In this document: positions 1-9,714 of the stretch, one piece after another
Layout of the letters: each line of letters begins with the position of its first letter
How positions within the stretch are numbered: position 1 is the first letter of the stretch
Assembly: GCA_009829735.1 (NCBI GenBank)
Contig: CM020618.1
Span: 16,539,346-16,603,345 of the forward strand
Reading direction: 5' to 3'
DNA: 64,000 nucleotides
DNA from: Pyropia yezoensis
Taxonomy: Eukaryota; Rhodophyta; Bangiophyceae; Bangiales; Bangiaceae
The notes under the pieces: model-generated
The model's input: only the letters and a program-made list of their open reading frames with translations
Database searches by the model: none
What the model was told of the DNA's origin: nothing
Program-made: the position numbers and the translations under genes

Positions 1-53
1 ATACCCCACCAACAACAAAGCGACGTCACGTATGGCCGCTCAACTGCGTCCGC

Positions 54-594
54 TCAGCGGCGACGGCGGCGCTTGCCACCCTCCCCATCCCCCTCTTCAT
101 CCGCTGCCCCACCCTTGCGCTTTGCATCGCGGGCCTTGACGGGCGCCACTTCGGCGTGGTCGCCCTCCCTGTCTGTACAGTCGTCAAACCGCGGCTTGGG
201 GGACCGGGCTGCTTTGTGGGGCTGGCCCTTCTCCGCCTTGGCGTGGTAGGACTTCTCCGCTTTGTGGAGTCTATCAGGCTTCTCCGCCCGGTGGACCTTG
301 TCAGGCTTGTCTGACTTGTGGGGCTTGTCGGGTTTGGACACAACCGGCGCCTCGCTCAAATCCGCGGGGACGTCGGGTGAAGCGGCCTTGTCACTCTTGC
401 TGGCCTTGAGGGGCTTGGAGCCCTTGGGGGCAGGGACCTTGCCCTTTGGCGCAACGCTGGGGGTGCCGCCCCTCTCCCCACCGCTAGAGGCAGCAGGTAC
501 GGAAGCGACAACCCCTACACCCAACCCAGCCCCGCCGCTCTCCCCAGGTCCCCCGCCTCCGGCCACATCACCACCGCCGCTGCCTCCGCCACCA

Positions 595-630
<36 letters not shown>

Positions 631-2216
631 CCGCCACCTGCACCACCACCGCCGCCACCGCCCGCTCCGGCAGCCGCCACGCCCAGCGCAGCGGCAGCCG
701 CCTCTGCGGCCCGCGCCGCTCGCACCAGGTCGTCGGCGTCGGTCGCGATGCCGGCCGACACACCTGGCGAGGGCGCGTCTGGCCACACTTGCCGTGGAGC
801 CCAGTCGACGCGGAGAGGGCCCTCCTCCAGCAGCGCCCCGCCGTGAGACCGAAGCGGCTCGGTCGGGGCGTACGCCTCCAGAGGGAGCCGAATCCAGCCC
901 TCCTGAACGCCTTCAGCTGCGACGATAGCTGCCGCCGCTCCACTGGCCGGCCGACCGCGCACGGGAAGGCGGACGGCGACGTCCCCATCCCCGGCCGCGC
1001 CATTGACGCTGTCGCCGTTCGTGCCGCCACGGCTGCCACCACCACCACCGTCTGCGCTGCCGCCGCCACCTGCACCGCCGTTGACGTCTGCGTCGTTGCC
1101 GCCGCCGCCGTTGGGAACCTTGTCACCGGCGCCACCGCCGCCTCCGGCGCCGTTCACGCCGTCGCCAGCACTGTCGCCGTCCGTGATGGACCCCTTGTCC
1201 TCCTCCTCCATAGCTGCCGCCGCGTCGGAGAGAGCCCAAGACGCGGTCACACATGCAGCGCCGACGAGTGGCACCGTTCGAGCGACCGCTACGGCTGCAT
1301 CAACAACGGCCGAAGCGTCCGGAGCAGCCGCCACCCGCACCCGCAGCCGCCGCTTGAGCGCCCCGTGAGTGGCCTTCAGTGCACGCGCCTGTCGACTGAT
1401 AGTGGTCTGCTGCCAGCCGAGGAGCATGTCAATTGACGCAGACCCCCGCGGCTGGGCCACCGAAGCCGCAACTGCGGTCGGGAGAATCTGGGTTGCCTCC
1501 GTGCCGGGATGGGTAAAAGCGGGCGTGGGCAGGCCGCCGCCAATGCCGTCGCTTTCAAGAGGGGGGGGTGGGGGAGTCGTCAGCGGTGACGCTGTGGCCA
1601 CCGTCACGGTCGCAGAGGTGTCGCTGTGGTCACTCTCAATCGCATCAGCAGGCAGCGGGGAGGCGGGAGCGGGGGTGCCTCCAGAGATGGGGGGTGAGCC
1701 ACGGGCCGCACCTCGGACCTCGCCACCTCCATCGTCGCTCCCTCCACCAATGCCGCTATTCCCGACCCGGCCCGCAGAAGCTGGGAGCGAAATGCGAAGT
1801 TTGAGACCCCCCGCTCCCCCCCCTGAGGGAGCAGACACAGGCGGAGGTAAGGCCACCGCCCGCGGAAGCACAAGGTCCCCAAACCCTGATGCGGGGGAGC
1901 TGCGCCCACCACGCCGCCGCGACGGTGTCGACGCTGAACCGCCGGCCGCTTCCGCCGCTGCCGCCCTTGCCGCCGGACTCAACGGATGACGCTCACGTGC
2001 GCCAGGAGTGGGCCCCGCTCCGCCGCTGCCACCACCGCCGCTGCTGCAACCCCCCCCCCCTCCCCCGTCGGCTGCCCCAGTGGGGGGGGCAGACCGCGGC
2101 GACGGGTCAGACGATGAGGACGATGTTGGGGACCGGGGGGGAGGTCGAGGGCGAGGCTGTACCCGCTGCCGACGGGCCGATTGCCGCCGCTCGTCACGGG
2201 CACGGTTGCTACCCAT
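54..2216 (-). CDS. Hypothetical Lys-rich, Gly/Ala low-complexity protein (about 720 aa)
   Basis: Long minus-strand frame. I start it at the ATG at 2216 (MGSNRARDERRQSARRQ) because the frame upstream of it has a different, non-protein-like composition. It opens with an Arg-rich basic stretch followed by Pro/Ser/Gly low complexity. A more ordinary segment around residues 300-390 (IDMLLGWQQTTISRQARALK onward) could be helical. A second ordered-looking segment (residues 475-560) precedes a long poly-Gly run. The last 130 residues are a charged tail of repeated KPDK/KSDK/KAEK-type units ending in KRRRRR. Such tails are typical of nuclear or nucleolar proteins, but that is only inference. I recognise no domain. 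The poly-Gly run is coded by a CCG/CCA repeat at about 590-670, and introns inside the frame cannot be excluded. Confidence 0.5.
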
Positions 2217-2626
2217 GACAAAGAGGGCGTTCGTGAGGAGTTCAAGCGGGGTAGGACGTTGGTATGAATGCCACAACCGGGTGCAAGTAGGGCGGAAGTC
2301 CGGTGGTGATAAGCAGCGGAGAACAAAACCCAGCCAGGAATGAACGAGGTGGACAGCCGCTGCACCAGAAAAAATGAGGAGAACGAGAGTAGGGCTGAAG
2401 GAGGGGAACATGGAGGAGGCCTGTCGGGGCTCCCGCAGACAATCGTTGGTAGTACGGGCGGTGACGGTGCGCCAAGACACACGGGCTACGCGTCGGGGAG
2501 TTAAGTCAAGTCTTGCCGAGATAAGATTCAGGAAGCAGTTCGCAGCTGTGTCGACGTGATATGTGTAGTAAGTCTCTACTAGTACAGGCGACCATTAAGG
2601 TCGACAACGATCCCCCGCAGGCCCCT

Positions 2627-2640
2627 GCTGTATATATATC
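2627..2640 (-). promoter_or_regulatory. Possible TATA element for the gene starting at 2216
   Basis: An alternating TA run reads GATATATATACAG on the minus strand, about 410 bases upstream of the ATG at 2216. Distance and composition would allow a core promoter with a long leader. There is no direct evidence of a transcription start. Confidence 0.25.
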
Positions 2641-2667
2641 CCCCCCGCTTTCCGGCACCGCATGCAT

Positions 2668-2736
2668 GCACCGTGGCCTGCAAGCATATTGCACCATGGC
2701 CTGCAGGCAGACTGCACCGTGGCCTGCAGGCGACTT
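2668..2736. repeat. Tandem repeat, 3 x 23 bases
   Basis: Three head-to-tail copies of a 23-base unit beginning GCACCRTGGCCTGCARGC, with a few substitutions between copies. It lies beside the TA-rich string in the intergenic region and is non-coding as far as I can see. Confidence 0.85.
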
Positions 2737-2949
2737 TCATCATCCAGCCCGTGACGGCGCACGAGAACACAACCGACACCCATCATGCTGGGTCACGGCT
2801 GTCCCCCTTCATCAATCATTGCCGGGCTGTGGCTGTTTTCCCCCACTATCACGGCACCGCGCCTGACCCTCAGGCGAAAGATTGCTCGCGCAAAACCTAG
2901 GTGTGAACAAAGTCACCTCGACTTGTGCTCGCGGCGCCTCCCCGCGCCC

Positions 2950-3837
2950 TCACGGCGCTCCCCCCGTCCTCTCTGCAAGTGACAGACCGAGAGCAAGTGA
3001 GTAAAGGCCATGGAAAATCGCCACACCCTCCCTCCCAAGATGGTCGACCGCCCGGAGCAGGCCCTCACCCGCCAGCGGCACGCGCAGGACCTGAATCAGC
3101 TCACCATCGTCGGGCTGCTGCAACACCCCCGCCCCCGACCCATTCCGCTCGTCTGCTTCGTCTACATCCACCGTGACCAGCACAACTCCTTCATCTGAAA
3201 GGCCCGTGGAGGTGTAGGTCGCGGGCGAAACACCAACCACCGCAGTGGCGGTGTAGCCCGTCTCCTCTCGCAGCTCCCGGATGGCCGCATCCTCAGGCGT
3301 CTCGCCCTCGTCGACGAGGCCAGCGGGGAGCTCCAAACTGTCGCGGTCAACGCTGGGACGAAATTGGCGCACGAGGAGGGTGTCGCCCGCCGAAGGCAGC
3401 GTCCGAGGCAACGGCCCGCCCGAAGAGTATAATCGAGCAAACACCACCACGGCGTTAATAGTGGGCGCACCGGGAATGGGGGGGCGTCCGGGCGACGGTC
3501 GCGAGACAAAGTCCCAGGCCCGCTCCTTGCCGGCGGCGTCGGTGTACGTGGCGTGGCGGAGTGTCAGCCACCGCGTCGAGTGGACCGTGTCGACGGAGGT
3601 GACCTTTCCAGTCACAGCGGCAGCTGACGCAAGAACCTTGTAGGGCAAAGAAGAGGGGGTGCTAGGCGCACCAGTCACGCCACCAGCCGTGTCCGAGGAG
3701 GCCATGGTGCACTGGGCCCGCCACCACTGAGCAGATGGGGAACGAAAGCGAAAGGTGTGGCCCAACAGCCGCCGACACACGCCAGAGCTGAATGCAGGGG
3801 AGAGGGCGGTGGGTAGCAGACCAAGGCGGAATATCAT
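2950..3837 (-). CDS. NUDIX hydrolase, ADP-sugar pyrophosphatase (NUDT5-like)
   Basis: A 295-residue protein starting at the ATG at 3837. The complete NUDIX box is visible, G-x5-E-x7-REL-x-EE-x-G-Y (GLVDEG, then ETPEDAAIRELREETGY). It is preceded by LLVRQFRP and LELPAG, and followed by YTSTGLSDE and DDGELIQVLRVPL. These flanks match the ADP-ribose/ADP-sugar pyrophosphatase branch, which splits ADP-ribose to AMP and ribose 5-phosphate with Mg2+ bound by the REXXEE glutamates. The first 45 residues are hydrophobic and Arg-rich, lack acidic residues and could be an organelle transit peptide. A second ATG (MASSDTAGG) would give a cytosolic form. It is divergent from TMA7 with 384 bases between the start codons. 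Confidence 0.88.
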   Translation of the reverse strand: MIFRLGLLPTALSPAFSSGVCRRLLGHTFRFRSPSAQWWRAQCTMASSDTAGGVTGAPSTPSSLPYKVLASAAAVTGKVTSVDTVHSTRWLTLRHATYTDAAGKERAWDFVSRPSPGRPPIPGAPTINAVVVFARLYSSGGPLPRTLPSAGDTLLVRQFRPSVDRDSLELPAGLVDEGETPEDAAIRELREETGYTATAVVGVSPATYTSTGLSDEGVVLVTVDVDEADERNGSGAGVLQQPDDGELIQVLRVPLAGEGLLRAVDHLGREGVAIFHGLYSLALGLSLAERTGGAP

Positions 3838-3960
3838 GCCGCGGGTGACAAACAAGACGGTGGGGGGTAGGGGAGGTGGGCGGGAACAGTGTGTGCGAGC
3901 GAGGCAAGTGGACCGTTGCAGATCAGCCCAGGATGCAGAAGCGGGGCAGAGAGGATCCTA

Positions 3961-3984
3961 GGACGAGGTCGTACGACCTCGTCC
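3961..3984. promoter_or_regulatory. Perfect 24-base palindrome in the NUDT5-like/TMA7 divergent promoter
   Basis: The half-site GGACGAGGTCGT is followed immediately by its exact reverse complement. It lies 124 bases upstream of the NUDIX start and 238 bases upstream of the TMA7 start. A symmetric dimer-binding site for a shared regulator is the simplest reading, but this is inference. Confidence 0.6.
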
Positions 3985-4221
3985 GACCCACATCGATTGG
4001 CGACTTAAGACAACTCCATGTTCGTAGCACTATTCACCACCTTGGCCGTCAATTCTTATGTGTCGTAGGGCAGAGAATCGTGCTTAATGCACAGCTGACC
4101 CGGCGCCGGTGCACACGCCCACTCTGCTCTTCCATCGACGTTTCCAACGACACTCGTCGCTCCCCCTCTCTTCCGTACAACTGAACCCTTGCTCCCATCG
4201 TTGCCAGCGTCAGTGACCAAG

Positions 4222-4741
4222 ATGGTTGGTAGGGATGGTGGCAAGGCCAAGCCCCTGAAGCAGAAGAAGCCTGGAGAGAAGAACCTGTCTGATGTACGTG
4301 GCGGTCCGGGGCCGGTGGTGTGCCCGTCGGGTGGTTGCCAGTCACCAGTGCCTGGTTTGCTGGCACCACCTTGGTTGTTGCGTGGGTGAGAGCGGTTCGC
4401 TATAGAAAGGGGGGGTGTTGGACACGAAGGTGGTGCTTTGTTCTGTGTGGGCTTCTTCGACAATCTGTGAGGTTGATGGGTGAGGCTCCCTACGATGGCT
4501 GGTGTTTTTTTTCGACGCGGCATGGACTTTGGTGCTGACACGCACGTTGAATGGCAACTCGAGGTGCTTTCTCTTCCCCCCTCTGTATCGCTGTTACTGT
4601 GTTTGTCTCCCTTTGTTGTCTGGTCCTCTTGTTCCGTTGCAGGAGGACATTGCTTTCAAGCAGAAGCAAAAGGAAGAGGCCAAGAAGCTGAAGGAAGCGG
4701 CCGCTTCTGCCACCAAGGGCAAGGGCAAGGGCAAGAAGTAG
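4222..4741 (+). CDS. TMA7: Translation machinery-associated protein TMA7 (two exons)
   Basis: Spliced 56-residue protein. Exon 1 is 4222-4293 (MVGRDGGKAKPLKQKKPG to NLSD) and exon 2 is 4643-4741 (EEDIAFKQKQKEEAKKLKEA to the basic KGKGKGKK tail). The 349-base phase-0 intron begins GTACGT and ends TTGCAG. Both halves match the TMA7/CCDC72 family: an N-terminal GRxGGKxKPLKxxKK motif, then DxxFKQKQKEE and a Lys/Gly-rich end. The length is close to the family's 60-65 residues. TMA7 is a small ribosome-associated protein linked to efficient translation in yeast. Neither exon is convincing alone, but the splice restores the family sequence exactly across the junction. Confidence 0.92.
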
Positions 4742-5280
4742 CATCGCATCGTTCTGGTGTGCCCGCGTACCCGGCCGATGTGGTCGTACTGGTGACAATC
4801 TTGAGGAAGGGTTGGGCGGGCGGCGGTGCACGTGCGGCTGCACGACGGCGCAGGGAGCCCGTTGGGGCGATGCGCACCAGTTAAGTGAAGTGTTGTGGGG
4901 GCGTCGGTCTTCCTTGTAGCTGGTGTGTTGAATGCGAGAAGGTGCGCGACTCTCTCTTTTGCGCGGACCGGCGTGACGGTGGGCATGTTGGACCTTACCG
5001 TGTTCTGTAGAATGAGGCGTAAACACGCGTTCGTTCTGCGACCGTCGCTCTTGAGGGATTGGCAACATCCTCCGCCAGGGTCTATCCACAGTTTTACCGA
5101 GGTGCTCATGAGAGAACTCCATGGCCGAGACATGGAGCCACCAAAGGCCACGCGAACTGGAGGAGCCAGCAAAGGGCAAATGTCGACCAGCGCACACGAC
5201 CAGAGGGAACCACCGCAACCACCTTTGTGCAACATTATACGCCCCCAAAACTATGAGAACGAGACCCCCTCCCCCACCGC
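4742..5280. other. Convergent intergenic region after TMA7
   Basis: This holds the 3' flank of TMA7 (+) and of the small membrane-protein exon (-). Open frames exist in several phases, but none shows a domain or a composition distinct from background. I see no gene here. Confidence 0.5.
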
Positions 5281-5435
5281 CTAGTTGGCCAGAGTAGCAA
5301 TCGCGTCGTTGGCCTTGTTGTTGGCCAAGACGGACAGACTAGCCAATGCACCGTCCTTAAGCACCTGAAAGGTGGTGAACCAGGCGATGAGCGCAAGGGT
5401 GTACAGCACAAAAAGGGCGGCTCCCTTGTAAACGT
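5281..5435 (-). CDS. Terminal exon of a small single-pass membrane protein
   Basis: A frame of about 51 residues runs from a good acceptor (CGTCCGCAG, exon from 5435) to the stop at 5281. It reads DVYKGAALFVLYTLALIAWF, then TTFQVLKDGALASLSVLANNKANDAIATLAN. The first 20 residues form a clear membrane span. There is no ATG in a sensible position, since the long frame upstream begins at a non-ATG codon. The exon is therefore probably spliced to an upstream exon between 5436 and 5640, which I cannot define. I do not recognise the family. Short hydrophobic subunits of organelle or ER complexes look like this. Confidence 0.4.
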
Positions 5436-5636
5436 CTGCGGACGTAGGTTGGCATGGAAGGCCATGCCCAGAGGCCGACGAAAGGAAAGAGGAGGCAGAC
5501 AAGCGGGGGGCAGTGGGCAAAGAAGGACACCCCCCAGGGGGAGCTCGTAAAAAATCAGCCTCAAGTCAGAATACATGGTGTGCATGCGAACGACAGTCCG
5601 AGCGGCATAGACGAGGCCCTCCCATGTCACCAGCGG

Positions 5637-6886
5637 CTAGTCCAGCACCCCCTGGTGACCAATGCCCAACCAAACAGCGAGTACATGCGCTGCCAATCGC
5701 ACGGACGCCAACCGCATGTCCCGCGCACCCGCTCGCATGACGCTAACGCAGCCCTGCGGGCCTGGTCATTCCCCTCGTGAAACTGCCCCCCGCGCCCCTC
5801 GTCCAGAACCCGTCTCTCTCTGACCGCACGCCCCCAGATGCGCCCTGAATCCCTCCATGCCGCCCCACCTCCGACATCCCTCCCGTCACCCCCTCCCGCC
5901 CCTCCTCCCACCAGCAACTCCCCCCCCGCCCCGCCCTCTCCCAACGTACACCCCCGAATCACCTTGCTCGCCGACGGGTCCCGCGCCTCGGCCCAAAAGT
6001 ACATGACCGCGACGGGAAACATCAGCGGCACGCCCGCGGCGCCCACCCAAAACATCACTCGAGCGGTGCGCTCCAGCTCTGCCTGCCGCATCGCCTCGGC
6101 CGCCACAACCGCGGCCGCCCGCTCCGCGGCTGCTGCCTCGGCCGCCGCCGCAGCCGCCGCGGCGGTCGCCGCCTCGAGCCGCCGGTACCGCTCCGTCGCC
6201 TCGGCCGACGCGGCGGTGCCGGGCGCGCCCGCCGCGGCGCCCGCACGCTCCCACGGTGCCGCCCCACCGCCCGTGGGGGCGGGGCGCACGCGCGGGACGC
6301 TGCCCGGGGGGGGGGGGTGGTGGGGGTGGCGGTGAGGGGGGACATGTCCCCCTCGACGGGGGTGGTTCCTTTGGTCATTGGGGGGCGGGGTCGGGCAGGG
6401 ACGGGTGGAAGGGGCCAGGGGGGAGGGGGAAAGAGGGAAGGTTGAAAGGGAAACGAGGGGGAGCAGGGTGAACCGTTTGGGAAACGACGGCCGTCGGGAC
6501 TGCCAGGTGTAGGGGCGGGGAGAGGAGGAGAGGGGAGGAGGGGGCGGTGGAGGGGGGGGGGGGGAGCAGGGGGCGGGCAGGACGCGCGGCACCGCCCGTT
6601 GGCCACGAAGGCGCGCCCGCCGAGCGCCGGCACCGAGGAGGGGGCGGCGTGGAAGCGGGGCGGCGACGCGCCGAGGGTACGGCGCGGACCCGCCGCGGAA
6701 GGGGGGAGAAAGAGGGAGGACGGGCGTCTCGGCGGCGCCCACACTGCCCAGCCGCGTCGGGTGCGCCCGCCCCGTCGTGTCCCGCACGCAGCGCAGCGCG
6801 CGTGCGGCGCGCGTGGTCAGGACGACGCCAGCCGCTGCAGCGTGGCACAAGTGCCGGGCTGACAGCTTGGCAACCGTCGAGGGCAT
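5637..6886 (-). CDS. Putative organelle-targeted protein with Ala-rich coiled coil and one membrane span
   Basis: Approximate multi-exon gene. The ATG at 6886 gives MPSTVAKLSARHLCHAAAAG and a further Arg/Ala-rich stretch lacking acidic residues, typical of a mitochondrial or plastid presequence. A Pro- and homopolymer-rich stretch at roughly 6300-6600 is probably intron. The coding part resumes with an Ala/Glu/Arg heptad-like helix (ATERYRRLEA, AAAERAAAVVAAEAMRQAEL). A span follows (VMFWVGAAGVPLMFPVAVMY) and then FWAEARDPSASKVIR at about 5955-6060. A short last exon is possible, ending HVLAVWLGIGHQGVLD before the TAG at 5637. Helix-plus-anchor proteins of this size occur as inner-membrane assembly factors, but I do not recognise the family and the exon borders are guesses. 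Confidence 0.35.
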
Positions 6887-7322
6887 GCCTGCCGGCAGGG
6901 GAGGCGGGGGGGTGGTTGGCGAAACCCCACCCAGTCTGACGCAATCGCAGACACGTTGGAGGCGGTGACCGGCTCGCAGCCCCTCGTCCAACCAACCCTA
7001 CCTAAATATTTTTCGGTGAAAACCACCGGTGGATACCCACAAGCATACGGTCGTGGGCACCAAAGGAGAAGACGACGTCGACCGGGACGGCGGGAGGGAG
7101 CTGCGCGAACGTGCCCTCTGCGACGCAGCAGGAAGCAGCTGGTGGCAACGAGCCGGAGTGTCCCCAACGGCCCCCGTCTTCTCCCGACACCGGCAGACAC
7201 GCCCCCCGACCGCCGCCCCACCCGCTCTCCCATCAAAACTGCCGCTCGCAACTCGATGACACTCGTCCCCCCTGACGATGGACCGCGGGCCAGACGACCC
7301 GCCACACCCCCCCCTTAGGACC
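6887..7322. other. Intergenic region
   Basis: About 440 bases between the start of the coiled-coil membrane protein and the stop of the NDUFAF6-like gene, both on the minus strand. It presumably holds the promoter of the former. No distinctive element was seen. Confidence 0.45.
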
Positions 7323-8668
7323 TCAAAACCCGCCAAACAGACGCCTCCGCAGCAACGCCAAGCCCAGCCGCGCCGGGTACAACGCCTCCACTCGCCGACG
7401 CAGCGCCTCGTCCCACGGGTCCCACCCCGCGGCGCGGAGCCAGGCGAGGTACACCCCCGCGCCAACCCCCCCCCACATTGCAGGAGCAACCGCCGGGGGA
7501 ACCACTACCACCGGCCCCTGGCCGCCCTTGCCCGCGCGTCGCGCGTCGGCCAGCGCTGCCACCGCCGCATCCCCTACCACCCTGTACGCGGCGACCGCGG
7601 CGGCACCGTCGGCGGCGGTCGTCGCGGCGGCGGGGGGGGACAGGAGCACCCCGCGGGAGGTCACCCCAGCCGCTGCCGCGACGCCCGTCGGGATGTAGGA
7701 GAGGCGGCTGGCGGCCGCCGCGGGGACGCCCCGGAGGAGGACGGCGAGGCCGACGGCGGTGCCCACCGCCTCGGCCACGTCCGCGGCGTTGGCAGGGGGG
7801 GCAGCTACGGCAGTGGGGGTGACGGGAGGGGGGGGGGGGGGGGGGGGGGAGAAGGGGGAGCACGCGGCAGCGACCCGGGCACACGCACCGTCACCGCGGC
7901 GGGCGCAGGGCGGCGGAGCGCAGGGGACAGGCCATCTTGCACCCCCACGCTGCCAGAGCGACCGGCGGGGGCAGCGGCGGCGGCGGCGGCGGCGGCGGCG
8001 CTGCCCTCCACCGCCGACGCGGGCAGCCCCCCCCCCAGCAGCGCTGCGTGCGCCGCGGCGAGCGCGCCGTGGGTGTCACGGGCGGCGGCGGCCACCTCCT
8101 CCATCGTCGCGGCGGTGGGGTAGGCCACCTCGGCGGCACGGGCGGCGACCAGCCGGGGCAGCAGCACCGCCCACGCAGCGGCCGCGGCGGGCGGCAGCGC
8201 CGCGGCGGTGGCGGCCAGCTCGGCCAGCACCGGCGCGGCGGTGGCGGGCTGCGGGGTGCCCGCGACGGCGCCCGCCACGCCGGCTGCCCAAAACGCAAAC
8301 CGCGCCCGCGCCGCGTCCTCGTTGGTTGCCAGCCCCCGCACGTGAAGGAGGGTGATATTGAGGGCGCGCAGCGCGGCATGTGCGCGCCGGATGGTCGGGG
8401 GGGGGGGGGGGGGGGCGACGTCGGTCGCCGCAGGCGTCGCCCCCGACGGGCGAAACGGCGGCGGCGGGTGGAGGAGGTTGATGAGGTAGTTTTCGTGGTC
8501 AAAGGTGCGAAGGAGGTGGAGGCAGTGTCCGGCAGAGCGAGGGGGGGAGGAGGAAGAGGAGGAAGGGGCGGCGCTCAGCGCGCGACAGAGACGGGGAGGA
8601 CGACGGCTGGGGGGGGGAGGAGCGCCCGCGGCGGCACGGGGCGGCCGCCGGGGCAGCCGCCGTAGCAT
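7323..8668 (-). CDS. Mitochondrial complex I assembly factor, squalene/phytoene synthase-like fold (NDUFAF6-like), two exons
   Basis: Exon 1 is 8668-7885 and exon 2 is 7804-7323. An 80-base intron (GTGTGC..CGTAG, phase 1) contains a long C-run. The joined frame gives 421 residues. It begins MLRRLPRRPPRAAAG, a typical mitochondrial leader. The NDUFAF6 hallmarks follow in order: HCLHLLRTFDHENYLINLL, then IRRAHAALRALNITLLHVRG, then ARFAFWAAGVAGAV. Exon 2 holds DVAEAVGTAVGLAVLLRGVP and RLSYIPTG, the position of FLP in the family, and it ends near YLAWLRAAGWDPWDEALRRR. NDUFAF6 proteins keep the prenyl-synthase fold but lack the two Asp-rich catalytic motifs, and I see none here either. The role in the family is early assembly of the complex I peripheral arm. 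Overall Ala content is very high. Confidence 0.78.
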
Positions 8669-9714
8669 CGTGGTAACCGCCGACACAAGCGCCCAGGGGG
8701 GCGTCGACTGCCACGACGGCGTACGCAGGGATCAGCAGCGGGTGACAGCGGCGGCGTGGGAAGCGGCGGGGGGGGAGCGCTGGGGGCGAGGAGGCGTCCC
8801 GTGCAAACATAGAACGCGTGCCCCCGCGGTAGTGGCGATCGCGCGACCGAACTTCTGGCAGGGCGTGCCGCCCACCATAAGACGGTTTCCATTGGCTTTC
8901 CTCGCGCCCAGATTTGAACGACTATCACGTTCTGGGCTGCCCCACCAACCGTTTGCTCCTCTTGCCTGCATTTGCTGTCTATGATTTTGAACCCAGCTGC
9001 AACCACCGCCCCGCCCTCCGACTGTGGCCGCCGCCCCCGCCTCCTCGGCCGGCCCGCCCCTTCGACGGCGCACGCGCGGCCCACTCCGCCTCGCGCCCCC
9101 CCCCCCCCCCCCCCTCGCCGCGGCGTCCGCGGCGTGCCGCGGCTGCCGCGCCTCTTCTGTCGCGGCCGCGGCGCGCGCCCGCGCCCGCGCCCGCGACTGC
9201 TCGGCCCGTGCGTGGCGTGCGTTGCTCCCGTCGGCGCGGGGGTGGCTGGCGGGGGTGGCTGGCCGCAGTGGCGGTGACGGTGGCGGCAGCGTCGACGGCG
9301 GCGGCTGCAGCAGCGGCGGCGACGGCGGTGGCGGCGGCGGCAACGGTGGCGGTGGTAGTGGCGGCAGCGGCGGCGGCAGTAGTGGTGGCAGCACCGGAGG
9401 CGGCGACGACGACGACGACAGCGGTCTCCCTCCCATCCCTCCCCCCCCCTCTCTTCCACTTTGACCTGCTCTCTTTGAGACCCTTTGGCTTGTGGGCCGT
9501 GGCCGGCCTTAACACTCCCCTGGCCCCCACCTGACAGCGTCCCCTCCCCACCTCGGCGGTTACGTTGAACCCCGGCTCCTGGCTGCCATCATCTGCCTCG
9601 TCTGCCTCCCTCCTCCCTTCGACGTCTTCCCTCCCTCCCCGCCCACCGCCACGTTCCCTCACCCCATCTCCTTCCACCTATCCCTTCTGTTTTGCCCTCC
9701 TCCACTAGCCCGCC
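8669..9714. other. Divergent promoter region, NDUFAF6-like (-) / TMEM184-like (+)
   Basis: About 1 kb with head-to-head genes on both sides. It contains several G or C homopolymers and a long simple GGC/GTG-type repeat at about 9270-9420, which opens frames on both strands. These frames look like repeat translations, not genes. Near 9640-9710 it becomes a pyrimidine-rich leader before the ATG at 9715. Confidence 0.45.

Larger units (their letters stand above)
2217..2949. other. Intergenic region between two minus-strand genes
   Basis: No supported gene. It contains a TATATATA string (2628-2638), a three-copy 23-base tandem repeat (listed separately) and the probable 5' flank of the gene starting at 2216. 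The short open frames here overlap on both strands and show no protein-like composition. Confidence 0.5.

Noticed and set aside
8890..8935. TTCAAAT string (minus strand, near 8915) as a tRNA T-loop
   Set aside because: The flanking bases do not pair as a T stem and no acceptor or anticodon arm can be drawn. No tRNA or rRNA gene was found anywhere in the window.
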